From positions 227,150,924 through 227,214,923 of the forward strand of contig CM056993.1 of the NCBI GenBank assembly GCA_029891345.1: DNA of 64,000 nucleotides, read 5' to 3'. The notes beneath the pieces are model-generated. The model saw only the letters and a program-made list of their open reading frames with translations, made no database searches and was not told where the DNA came from. The position numbers were made by a program, and so were the translations under genes. This document shows positions 55,107 to 64,000 of this stretch, piece by piece; positions within the stretch are counted from its first letter, which is position 1; each line of letters begins with the position of its first letter. Source of the stretch: Dryococelus australis (Eukaryota; Arthropoda; Insecta; Phasmatodea; Phasmatidae).

Positions 55107-55250
55107 CTTGACGTCTTGTTGACAGCAATATCATTTGAGATGAAACCAGAAACATATACAACAGTAGTGAGACGATTACAAATCCACACGTGCCTTACCT
55201 GAGACTCGAACTCAGTAAACCTCGTACCATAAGCTAACGTACAATCGAAT
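55107..55250 (-). repeat. SINE-like tRNA-box-B fragment, copy 3
   Basis: On the minus strand it reads tttactgagttcgagtctca (box B), ggtaaggcacgtgtggattt and a tail gatattgctgtcaacaagac. It is the least diverged copy of the set at 45.26 and 47.71 kb and sits next to a CATTTTGAAA-family unit at its higher-coordinate side. Confidence 0.65.
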
Positions 55251-55319
55251 GCAATGCGGATGTAATCAGTCTAATGTTTGAATGTTAGAGTGTACTAACC
55301 TGAAATAATTACATTTAGT

Positions 55320-55870
55320 GAATAAGTATTTCAGCCATTTACAACACGTAAGAATACGTGTACATGGCTTACCGTAGTGCAACTTGTGTGAATAATTTGG
55401 TGGAAATCGATTAATTGGTACCAGAAAATGGCACAAAAAATTAATTTTCTTATTTGCTGATATCTTACAAAATTGTTTATTCTTTTTTTTTCCTAAGTTT
55501 CTCGATACGGTGCTTTTAGTAGATAGTGTTACAGTAAAATGGTTGAATGTTAATAAATCGTTTAATAGAAATGACAAGCCTATCCAAATATTTATAAGGC
55601 CACCATTTTGAAAATCAATACTCTACCCACTTAAATCGTGTAAACTTGCATGGCCCTCTGTACCAATAATGGTATGCAACACTTCGTGGAAAGTAGTTGA
55701 ATTTTCCCGGAAATATAGCAGAAATTCTTATTTTACCACCTGAACCTATTTTACAAAGGGCCAGCAAAAGAGGGAATTTGTATTCATAAATTATGCTTCT
55801 AATTAATTGTTAGTTTACAAAAATTTCGGATAAATTTTGTTGAACTGCTATAACATACTAAACCTTATTG
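55320..55870. repeat. GCCGCCATTTTGAAA-family unit
   Basis: Corresponds to 47.94-48.34 kb in the same order: gtgcaacttgtgtgaataat, ttgctgatatcttacaaaat, ggccaccattttgaaaatca, cttgcatggccctctgtacc and cccggaaatatagcag. Confidence 0.78.
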
Positions 55871-56375
55871 TTAATAAGACTCCAGACTACCTAGCGATTT
55901 TTCCCGCGTTATAAGCCGAGAAGCGTGAAAGCGATAAGGGCGATACTGCCACGCCCACACAAGTGCGTCATCGCCGCTAAGCGCAGTATTCTTGTCGTAC
56001 TGCGTGTACCTATGGGAGTTTCAACAGTGATTCTGTTATTTTGTACGTGAGAAGTCTGTAAGAAGGTTCTGTGGAGGGCCTTTGAGTAGTTCTGCGTGTA
56101 TCTGACGCGTATATTTAGAAATCGAGCACTTCGAAAAAAACCGTTTTTAGCCATTTTTGAGTGCTCTGAAATGGTATTTCTAATGTGCGTGATGCCTACA
56201 AATCATTCAACAGCCCTCTTATGATGTATGTGTTATTTTCGTAAATCAGTACTTTGGACGCATATTGAATAGTTTCGTAAGGAAACAAGCATATCTAACA
56301 CTCAGCAACGCATTCCAAGCTACAGGTAGCTAGGCGGGTGCCTTAACACTGTTAAAAACAGACCTGCGGTATCTC

Positions 56376-57352
56376 CATTCGTAGAACTGCTACCAGTTAG
56401 TAACTTGTGTTTGTATACAGAATGTTTTGTAACTTATGTTACAGACTTTGGGAGGTGATTAATTATGCGAAAACATTACGAAAATGCCAAATGACGTATG
56501 TCCGGAAACGACGTCTAATGGGTGAAAACATCCTTGAAAGTTGAGCTTTAAAATAGTGTTTTACTGAATAAAATGGCCATAAGCAATATTAAGTTACTAT
56601 ATTTAAATATCTTAGGTTAATATTAATTTGTTTCCGCTTTGTTAAATAAAAATGAATTTTTAAGCCCAACTATTGGGAGTGTTTTTTCACCATTAGGCGT
56701 CGTTTCTGAAGTCAATCTGCATTTTCGTAACGTTTTTACGTAAGGAGTCGCCTCCCAAAACCTGTAAAATAAGTTACGAAACAACCTGTATAAAAAAACT
56801 AGCTAGCACACCTTAATATTGTTATATTACTTGTTGCCTTTTACATAAATTGATTTGTTACTCGTATAGTCAGATTCGTTTTCCTGAAAATGACGTGAAG
56901 TCACAAAGAATACGAGTGTGTTATTTTTATTTTGACGAAAATTACTGACCGGTTACAAAATATAGTTTTTACTTTACGTACCAGGATATTATTCGCATGT
57001 AAAATATAATGGTAAAAAATGTTTGGGTCCGAGCGAGTTTCAAACTCACGCCCAATATTCACAGATTACTCATGGGCGCAGCAACTTTAGCGTTGTACCA
57101 TCGATTCACACTTCAGATTGCGAGTTTATATTCTGTAAATACATTAAACAGTTTGAATTAATTTATTCATGCAATACGTAATGTTTTAAGTAGAACGGTT
57201 CGATAAAGTAGCTCAAAGTTGTCATCGTAAACACTTTTTGTCGTAGTATTTTAAATCTATTTTAAAGAGTTTCAACCTCACGGATGTATAATCAAGATGG
57301 AGGCGTCCTTTTCGGTATATTCATCAACTAGTTTCAAGTAGTGGCCACAGGG
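56376..57352. repeat. Dispersed repeat R14/56, copy 2 (interrupted)
   Basis: Aligns with 14294-14921 except for the MITE at 56414-56792. It keeps a tRNA-like stretch that copy 1 lost to its TA expansion: on the minus strand gatggtacaacgctaaagtt (box A) and gagtttgaaactcgctcgga (box B) at 57030-57110, with ctgcgcccatgagtaatctg between. This suggests a tRNA-derived, Pol III-type element, although homology continues on the other side of the tRNA part to 57352, which a simple SINE would not show. Confidence 0.8.
56414..56792. mobile_element. 379-bp MITE with about 45-bp inverted repeats
   Basis: tatacagaatgttttgtaac / ttatgttacagactttggga at the left matches the complement of cctgtaaaataagttacgaa / acaacctgtata at the right. 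A second inner pair (acgacgtctaatgggtgaaa and its near complement ttcaccattaggcgtcgttt) makes a double hairpin. It is flanked by TA at both ends, as for Tc1/mariner-type insertions. Copy 1 of the host repeat at 14.3 kb lacks it, which is a natural empty-site comparison. No coding capacity. Confidence 0.88.
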
Positions 57353-58740
57353 AAATATTGCACATATCTGTGGTTGAAACATCACAAAATACAATGGCGT
57401 AAATGTATTTATTTGTACAGCACAAAATAGGGGATGAGAAAGGTAATTACCATGTTAAAATAATTTTTTATCATTAAAACTTTTTGTGACAAAAAATTTT
57501 AATATGATATTATTCAAAACAGATGGTGCAAAAGTAAGGCTGATTTATACATGCGCCATTATTTTTTAAATAGGCTATTGCAAGGTAAAAAGAGAACATT
57601 TGAAAGCCTTCTCATTTGAAATGACTGTCAATAAATTTATTTTATCTTAATATACGCACTGTATTTATTACTTAAATAAGAATGTTTATTTTTAAAAAGC
57701 GGTTAATGGATAAAAATGGCTGAAATAAAAACCAACTAAGACCTCAAAAGTGATCATTTTTCCGGGAAAAGCCTGTAGCCCTAAGTACTTGAAAATATAA
57801 GCGAAATGGAAATTTGAAGTTAAATGGATATTTAGTGCTTGTCAAATGTTCGTTTGGGTGAATAGCAATGAAAATTTGTGAATGTCTATCAATTTGTCTA
57901 TGTCTATTGCTAAAATTTCACTGAAATATTTACTTGAATCTTGATTTTATGTTGGCTAAAGCTATTTTGTTAATTTGAAGAATTTTATTGCAACATTTAT
58001 TCTTTCGCTATGCAATCCATTCGTGTCTATATTTTCATGTAGGTCTACCTCAAGGAAATGTTTAGTAGCATATTGTTATAATGTATGGTCATTAATGATT
58101 TTAGACAAATTTGATTTCATAATTTTAATTGATGTAGTTGGTTATGTGCAATTATTTAGAAAACAATGGTGAAATTTGAAGAACTTCTTTAAACATTCAT
58201 TAAAGCTGTGTTCTCATAACATTATTTTTCATTTTTTTTCAGTTCATGAAATCGGACGACATATATTTTATTTTCTGTTTTGTTAATCAAAAAGTGGCCT
58301 TCGCACAACCTTAGAATATATTAAATTTTATTTTCAAACTTAAAAATAATGAAAAAAAAAAGTTGCTCATTAAACTCACTCACCCTCCCACTCGCAAATT
58401 GCACTGTGCAACCCTCCCTACCTGTGCTGAAACCCACCAGCCGCGACTTACTACCACTATAGTATTTAAATGTAAGGCAAATATATATCAAGTTGGCATT
58501 TCTTTGCATTGTACACATTAGCTTACAAATTGACATATTTAACCACACATCCATGTTCTTCTCATTTCTCGTATCTGCTCTGCTTAAACATGAATAAACT
58601 CCTTAAGGGTACGGCAATACAAATTTTCATATAGTATAACGTAAGGGTACAAAATTGATGCTTAAAGTTATTCTGAAGAGCGCTTTACGAAAAGCCTATA
58701 ATATCACATTTAGGCACGTATCTACGTTAACAACTTAGGC
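57352..58740. other. No recognisable gene
   Basis: AT-rich DNA with no motif recognised. Confidence 0.5.
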
Positions 58741-59060
58741 CTAATTCCGAAGGTGTAAGTTAGTAGAATCTCGACTTGGGAGTCTCGTTTTCTCTACTCC
58801 AGTTGGTGAGGTCCAAGTGCCGGAGCAGGTAGGGAGGCAGGATGATGTGATACATGGACCAGAGGGAGAGACAGAGAGAGTATGTTGTGTTGGGTTGGCA
58901 GATGGTGGAGGTGAGAGCAGCTGTGGCACGTGACCCCTGCCTGAGCTCCGACAGGCAGGTGTGTTCCGGCTAGAGCAGGTAGTTGTAGTGCGACAGATGG
59001 CAGCAGCACCTGCCCCCCGCCAGCACTTACCAGCACTTACCACCTGACGCCTTATCTCGC
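58740..59060 (-). other. GC-rich island with exon-like minus-strand frame
   Basis: About 320 bp of GC-rich DNA. One minus-strand frame ends SLWSMYHIILPPYLLRHLDL then TNWSRENETPKSRFY and a stop near 58768. That composition looks protein-like, and an overlapping frame (58741-59043) is also open. Two exact donor-like motifs gtaagtgctg occur in tandem at 59027-59045 on the minus strand. I recognise no family. A CpG-rich island or a terminal coding exon are both possible. Confidence 0.35.
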
Positions 59061-59138
59061 CATGAGCCCTCAGCCCTTACCTTACCTCCCTCCTCACTTC
59101 TGCAACCAAACAAAACCATACAACTTTACTCTCACGGT

Positions 59139-59197
59139 GTCCCGTCACTGCTGACGAACACTGGTGTTTCGCCAGTGTTCGTCAGCAGTGACGGGAC
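59139..59197. repeat. Perfect hairpin, 26-bp arms
   Basis: gtcccgtcactgctgacgaa (59139 on) through cactgg is matched exactly by its complement ending gtgacgggac at 59197, with loop tgtttcg. A weaker echo of the arm (gtcgtcagcagtaacgaaac) occurs at about 59693. Confidence 0.9.
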
Positions 59198-59448
59198 AGT
59201 ATCAGTATCAGTCAATATTTCGCATGTGTCAGTGATTTGATAGTTTCGAAACACTTGGCAGTAGAACGAAAGGTAGCTTGTAAATTTAGACAAACAAAAA
59301 CAAGGTAATGCAAGTTAGATCACACCAGAATGTTTTATAAATAAACCTGCCGGTAATTTACTTATATAAAAACGTACATTCCACACTTGCGAAGTTCTAA
59401 CCTCAACAAATGAGGGGGAAAACAATTGTAATATCCCATAATAGTGTC

Positions 59449-59544
59449 TTAATTGCTTTCCAGGGCTTTTCGCGCGTCTTCAATGGGCACAACAATCCTG
59501 TAAGTCACACCATACTCTGCAATAACGTTTACTTCTTGGCTCAT
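59449..59544 (-). CDS. 31-codon ORF MSQEVNVIAEY..., function unknown
   Basis: ATG at 59544 (minus), stop TAA at 59449, 31 residues: MSQEVNVIAEYGVTYRIVVP followed by IEDARKALESN. There is an in-frame stop upstream (TGA, about 17 codons before the ATG), so this ATG is the first. Codon content is balanced and not low complexity. It sits in a GC-richer patch (59.45-59.77 kb) downstream, on the minus strand, of cagccatttttgcgagtctc. It could be a first exon or a true small protein; chance is also possible at this length. I recognise no family. Confidence 0.3.
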   Translation of the reverse strand: MSQEVNVIAEYGVTYRIVVPIEDARKALESN

Positions 59545-59899
59545 AATTGAAAGTCCCGCCAACGAATATAATACAGACACTACACAATCTCATTCAGCTC
59601 CAGTAATTCTCAGTGTTCCCAGTACTCGTTTTAGCCTCGCGCAGGGCACCACCCAGAGACTCGCAAAAATGGCTGCCAGTCACCATGAGTGGTCGTCAGC
59701 AGTAACGAAACGATATCAGACGTTACTGGAATTACTGAACCAGTGAAATCAGCAGTGTCGGAACATGGCGTCTGCAACGAAACGTCCTTTTAATTTGCAA
59801 AGTAATTACTCGGAGCATCTTACCAGATTTAACTATTACACGCGTTATTTTGGCGAGAAACGAAAAGAAAAGCCGAAAATGGCGAGATTAGTTAAACTA

Positions 59900-61230
59900 A
59901 GCAACTGAAGGAAAATGCACATATATTTGTTTACAAAAGCGGATAGGAAAGAAAAAATGAGGCGTTATTAAATACGTAATTTAAATTTAAAATCATGTTA
60001 TATATGCGACGACATTTATGGACAAGAACGGGTAAAACATTTACTCATTGTTTTGGGACAACCAAATATTAAAGTTTATTACCTTCTAATACTTTGCGAC
60101 TATTTTTCCTTCACCTTCAGCCTAACTGCTTCACATGACATACTACATACACAACACACGTTTATTATTTGCTATAATGATGTCTTTCTCTGAGCTAATA
60201 TTGACTTTCATTTACGTTTTTAATAATGATGGCTTAGGTGCTTACACAGACAAAAAAATTTAATATTGTTTTATTTGCAGAAAATGGAATTATTTTTATA
60301 CTGCAGCTTTAATTTGACTGTACATCAAAATCATTGCGTGTGTGGGTGTATGTATGTATATATATGTTGTAAGAATAATTTATAGCCAGCTTTGTAGACA
60401 TTAGATGTTCTCTGGATACAATTCTGAGGTTCTGAGATTACATTTACGAGGACATGGTAACACTGACACAAATAACTTATTAAATATAAATACTGATCAC
60501 CGCATTGTGAATTTAAAAAGCCGTCAGTGAAAACCATAACACTAAATAATAGGAACTGAAAATATACTTCCGGGGTATCAACCCATATTAAAATTGTAAT
60601 ATGAAATAAACACCGATCTTCCTTCAATTAGTATTTCTTTTTGTTTCTACTGCAGAAAAACAAAATATGATGTAACATCTCAATTTTACTAATGTTATAA
60701 ATGTCCGTAATTTTATATATTTTAGTATGTAAGATGTTTTATTTTGATAGCTATATGGTTTAATAGTGTGTGAAGCTTAAATGTAAACTTTGTCTATGGA
60801 ATTGTAAGTGTTTTGTCAGTTAAATAGTTTGTTATAATGTTTTCTGTTAATCACGCAACACCAGTCAGAAACGACAACCTTTTGTTTCTGTTACGAATAT
60901 TGCAAATAAATTAGAACATTCCTAACAGATTCAAAATGTGGCTGTCTTGATGGAAGAATATGAGAAAGGAAGGGCTCCACAAAACTAATAGAGTATTCGG
61001 TCTTCAAGTTCGCCGTTTGTGAATAAGTCAATACTTCCAAGAACTAGAAGAATGAACGAATAATAATAATTAATGAATTAAAGCTACAAGGATATAATAA
61101 TTTCAAGAGAAGGGATGAGCCCGAAGAGGATGGTGTCGTCTACAAAATTCGCAATCAGATTGACGACAGAGAAACGGAAGTTGAATTAGGGTTTCCAGAG
61201 ATGACAGTTTAAGGACCAGAGTACGTTCCC
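59900..61230. other. No recognisable gene
   Basis: AT-rich DNA with short frames only (for example 60331-60627 minus), followed by a coding-like but interrupted patch at about 61.10-61.20 kb. Confidence 0.45.
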
Positions 61231-61500
61231 AGCCAAAACGAAGGAAGTGTGCGCTGTTCCTGAGGTTGGAGGATGGACTGCCTGAATCACGGACGTCTGG
61301 AGTAGCCTACCAGCCCGCAGTTCGACGCCATGGGTCCAGCTGAGCGGAACGACATCGGGGTGCCTACTGCATACTGAGTGGGATTCGACCGCGGGACTCC
61401 TGGTTCATGGAGAGGTGTAAGGACGTGGATCGCCCGCAGGACCAGATGCAGGGGAAAGGTGGTGCTGCAATACAGTTTCCAAGGCAGCTAAGTTCTCTCA
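61230..61500 (+). other. GC-rich island, LTR-leader-like or exon-like
   Basis: Sequence is GC-richer than its flanks, with the plus-strand frame 61407-61643 (78 codons) ending in a hydrophobic run. No family recognised. The layout (GC-rich block, then T-rich repeats ttgtattgttggttgg and ttgttggatggattttaatg) is LTR-like, but no partner repeat is visible in the window. Confidence 0.3.
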
Positions 61501-62006
61501 TATCCAATCAACTACTGAGTGCTTATCCTCTTTTATTTAAAGCACCATCAATATTGGTAGTTTGGCAGATGTGCTGCGGTAGTCTTTCTGGCTGTTGTAT
61601 TGTTGGTTGGATTTTAATAGTTGTGTTGTTGGATGGATTTTAATGATTAATTTTAGGATAAATTTTGTAATCCTATTGTCCATATATTCAATTTATTTGT
61701 GGTATATTAAAAGATAATTTGTGGCAAAATGGTGACTAATATGCTATTCAAAAAGCCAAGATTTTATTGAATATATTTCACATAGTTGAAACTAATCTTG
61801 TGACTATACTTAATGTGTCCTAATTTAAACTGCTGCGTGTAATTTTGAGTTTTTCCCCTCATTGATTCACCAATGCTTAATTGATTCTCTTTTTAAAAAT
61901 TTTTAACAGAAATTCTATTTCCCCATAGCCGAGGTATTAGCACACACAGTTTGATATCTTCGCATACACCAAATCTCAATAAATCATTTTTATTTTTAAA
62001 TAAAAA

Positions 62007-62318
62007 ATGGAAAATCAAGGAAAGTAATGTAAAAAGTGTGGCGATCTATTAAACATTGCTTGTTTTTCGCCACATAAACACACAAAAGATAAACATATTA
62101 ACACCTGTAAAAACTTTTTCCAGAATATGTTAAAAATTATTATGTGGTAAAAGAAAGAGAAATTACTGTGCGAATGTTGGAAATATGTTAATAGTGTATA
62201 GCTCAAAGAGCATAAAATTTCTAAAGCACACAATACGACATTAGATATTCTAAATGAAATTCAAACTGGTAACCATCCTTCAAAAAATGCACAGTATATA
62301 ATGACAATAAATCATTAA
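62007..62318 (+). pseudogene. Zinc-finger-type ORF upstream of the PolB fragment
   Basis: From ATG 62007 (MENQGK) one frame runs about 103 codons to a TAA at 62316 with internal stops at 62025, 62154 and 62205. Blocks: CKKCGDLLNIACFSPHKHTK (a C-x2-C with following His), LLCECWK then LKEHKISKAHNTTL (a C-x-C / H-x5-H finger). A pair of C2H2-like modules is the best reading. Short zinc-finger ORFs do occur beside Maverick PolB genes in insects. It belongs with the second element below by position; the function is unknown. Confidence 0.45.
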
Positions 62319-62562
62319 AAATATTTTCTCCTCATTAAACCAATAAGGACAAACACCCATCAATATGCAAAAAAAATATATATAAAGAGAAATATCACCA
62401 CAACAATAAGTTAGTTAGGTAAAACAATTTCACTTGTTATCAATAATTTAAATATTTTATAGACATAATTTTCCAGTATATTTACTATTTTTATAGCTCT
62501 TCATTGTATATAAAATTTTGAAGTTTTCAATAATTTGTTTCCAAACTAAATACACCAAAAAA

Positions 62563-62796
62563 ATGGCTTCGCCCAATATCGCAGTTGAGTTGGGTGAGAA
62601 GACATTGAGAGAGTTGAGAATTATAGGTAGAGATTTAAAAATTAAATATTGGTACAGACTAAGGAAAGCTGATCTAATTACATTTATATTACAATTTATT
62701 ACAAATCAACAAAGAAAAATAATCTTTGCAAATTTACCATTTTCTAATGCAAATGTTAGAGATGTATGCCAAAAGGATAAAAATGTATTAAAATAA
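62563..62796 (+). pseudogene. SAP-like N-terminal segment of a Maverick PolB gene
   Basis: The preferred start is MASPNIAVELGEKTLRELRI at 62563, rather than the upstream ATG at 62518 in the same frame. It leads into the helix pair IGRDLKIKYWYRLRKADLIT, a SAP/Rho-N-like DNA-binding motif (L-R-K-A-x-L-I). The sequence FANLPFSNANVRDVCQKDKN follows and a stop occurs at 62794. A diverged second copy of that linker (NFTNLPPPDANVEELYQQDR) lies at 62882-62940 in another frame, so the linker is duplicated. Confidence 0.6.
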
Positions 62797-62856
62797 ATAT
62801 TTCCATTCACTAAAAATGTAATTTAAAAGGCTAAAAATAAAAGCAACAGATAACAG

Positions 62857-64000
62857 AATGGATAACAAAGAATAATTTTACAAATTTACCGCCACCAGAT
62901 GCCAATGTCGAGGAATTATATCAGCAAGATAGAAAAGAATTAAAATAAAATTTCCCCTATTCTACTAATGTATTTGTTAGCAAAATAATAGAAGAACTAA
63001 TGAAAATTACAGAGTTAATGTAGCTTTTAAAAGTAGAAAATCGACATATAACTTTGAAAAATCTTTTAATTTGGTACAACCTATTCATTTTTTTGGTTTC
63101 AATAAAAAATAACTTATTTGAGAATATACATGAAAATCTTATAAACTTTAAGGGGTTGAAAACCAGCATTAAATTATATATCAATTGTCAGAAGCAAGAA
63201 AATAATCAAGTTGAATCATTTTTAATTCAATCACCAAATTGTACAATATTTAATGATGGAGATATTAAAATAATTTGAAAATGCATAAAACAAGAAATAA
63301 TTTACAAAATTTCTGAATTCCAAAAAGGAGGTCCCGGGTGGACTTTAGATAAAATAATGGGGATACAATTAGCAATAAATAAGTATAATCCATTAAATGG
63401 ATCATCATATATTGAACTACCTGAATTTATAATGATTAAGAAAGCATGCATAAATGTTAAAAAAAAAGATCAAAACTGCTTTCTTTGGGCAATAAAATCT
63501 GCACTGTTTCCAGCAGAAAGCCATTCAGACAGAGTAAATAAATATAAAAATGTGGGTCTTAATATTGATAAAGTAATAAATAAATTTGAATATCCAATTA
63601 GAATCCATGATATCCCAATAACAGAAAATCTCAATTTGGCATATCCATACATGTACACTCTATTGAAGATGAAAGTAAGAAATCCATGGTGTACACAAAA
63701 AAACTAAAAAAAAAATGTAAAAGGAATACACATAAAAAATTACTTTATTTCAAAGATTAATGTTGGTTAAAGATATATCAAGGTTAGTTTCAGCACATTA
63801 AGATAACCATAAATGAAAAGCTTATATACATGATATGTGTCTTCAATTCTTGTATTCTCGAGAAAAATTAAATAAACCTACTAAAGATTGTTCTATAAAT
63901 GAAGCTGTAAAAATCACTTTAACCCCAAAAGGAGAGCAAATGAAATTAAAAAATATCAAACGCACAGACGAAAGTCTCTTTCGCAATATATGCCGACTTT
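62857..64000 (+). pseudogene. Maverick protein-primed DNA polymerase B, N-terminal part (continues past window)
   Basis: Blocks in order. A linker repeat (62882-62940). Frame 63054-63278. WTLDKIMGIQLAINKYNPLN and GSSYIELPEF then KACINVKKKDQNCFLWAIKS (63340-63490), the conserved N-terminal region of insect Maverick PolB proteins. HDIPITENLN (about 63610). Then, in other frames, FLYSREKLNKPTKDC (zinc-finger-like, about 63850) and EAVKITLTPKGEQMKLKNIK (about 63905). The last bases correspond to the start of the 3'-5' exonuclease Y-A-D-F region, seen here as YMPTF. Several frameshifts break it. PolB would copy the element; this is not part of the 18.8-34.2 kb element. Confidence 0.75.

Overview
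This window looks like a 64-kb stretch of animal, most likely insect, nuclear DNA. It is AT-rich and full of simple repeats, with no prokaryotic gene organisation, no rRNA gene and no intact long host gene. Every protein similarity I could recognise belongs to transposable elements or virus-like elements, and nearly all are broken by stop codons and frameshifts. The decayed Tc1-like, pogo-like, Ty3/gypsy and Maverick genes resemble insect versions; a non-holometabolous insect is a guess. Family calls come from recognising motifs by eye, not from searches.

Layout. 0-17 kb: a tRNA-derived SINE in three copies (about 0.94, 11.3 and 11.8 kb), a Tc1-like transposase remnant (about 2.0-2.6 kb), a 613-bp inverted-repeat element (15.6-16.2 kb), short tandem arrays and microsatellites. 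17.46-18.10 kb: an almost perfect 0.64-kb palindrome. 18.8-34.2 kb: the main feature, a decayed Maverick/Polinton about 15.4 kb long, bounded by long inverted repeats. It carries, on the minus strand, integrase with chromodomain, a DUF8207-like protein, a fibre-like protein and an FtsK/HerA-type packaging ATPase. On the plus strand it carries a PLA2-like protein, an adenain-like protease remnant, a penton-like protein, a small basic protein, the double-jelly-roll major capsid protein and a conserved small insect-Maverick protein. Its right third has an unrecognised acidic Ser/Thr-rich ORF and tandem repeats, and I see no DNA polymerase B there.

34.2-38.0 kb: minus-strand Ty3/gypsy remnant (LTR-like promoter, gag, protease, first residues of RT) stopping at the Maverick edge. 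40.4-42.3 kb: plus-strand broken gene with a conserved insect repeat-protein N-terminus, a 33-bp tandem repeat and a YqaJ-type nuclease domain. 45-48 and 52-56 kb: a dispersed family built from repeating units containing a GCCGCCATTTTGAAA core, some copies joined to a tRNA-like box B. 49.2-50.8 kb: minus-strand pogo/CENP-B-type transposase. 56.4-57.35 kb: second copy of the 14.3-14.9 kb repeat, split by a 379-bp MITE. 58.7-61.5 kb: GC-richer islands, a 26-bp-arm hairpin and a 31-codon ORF, the best places to look for host exons. 62.0-64.0 kb: start of a second Maverick-like locus (zinc-finger ORF, SAP-like segment, N-terminal part of protein-primed PolB) running off the end.

How the genes work together: in an intact Maverick the integrase inserts the element, PolB copies it, and ATPase, protease and capsid proteins would build a particle. 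Here the structural and integration set sits in one locus and the polymerase in another 28 kb away, and none is intact.
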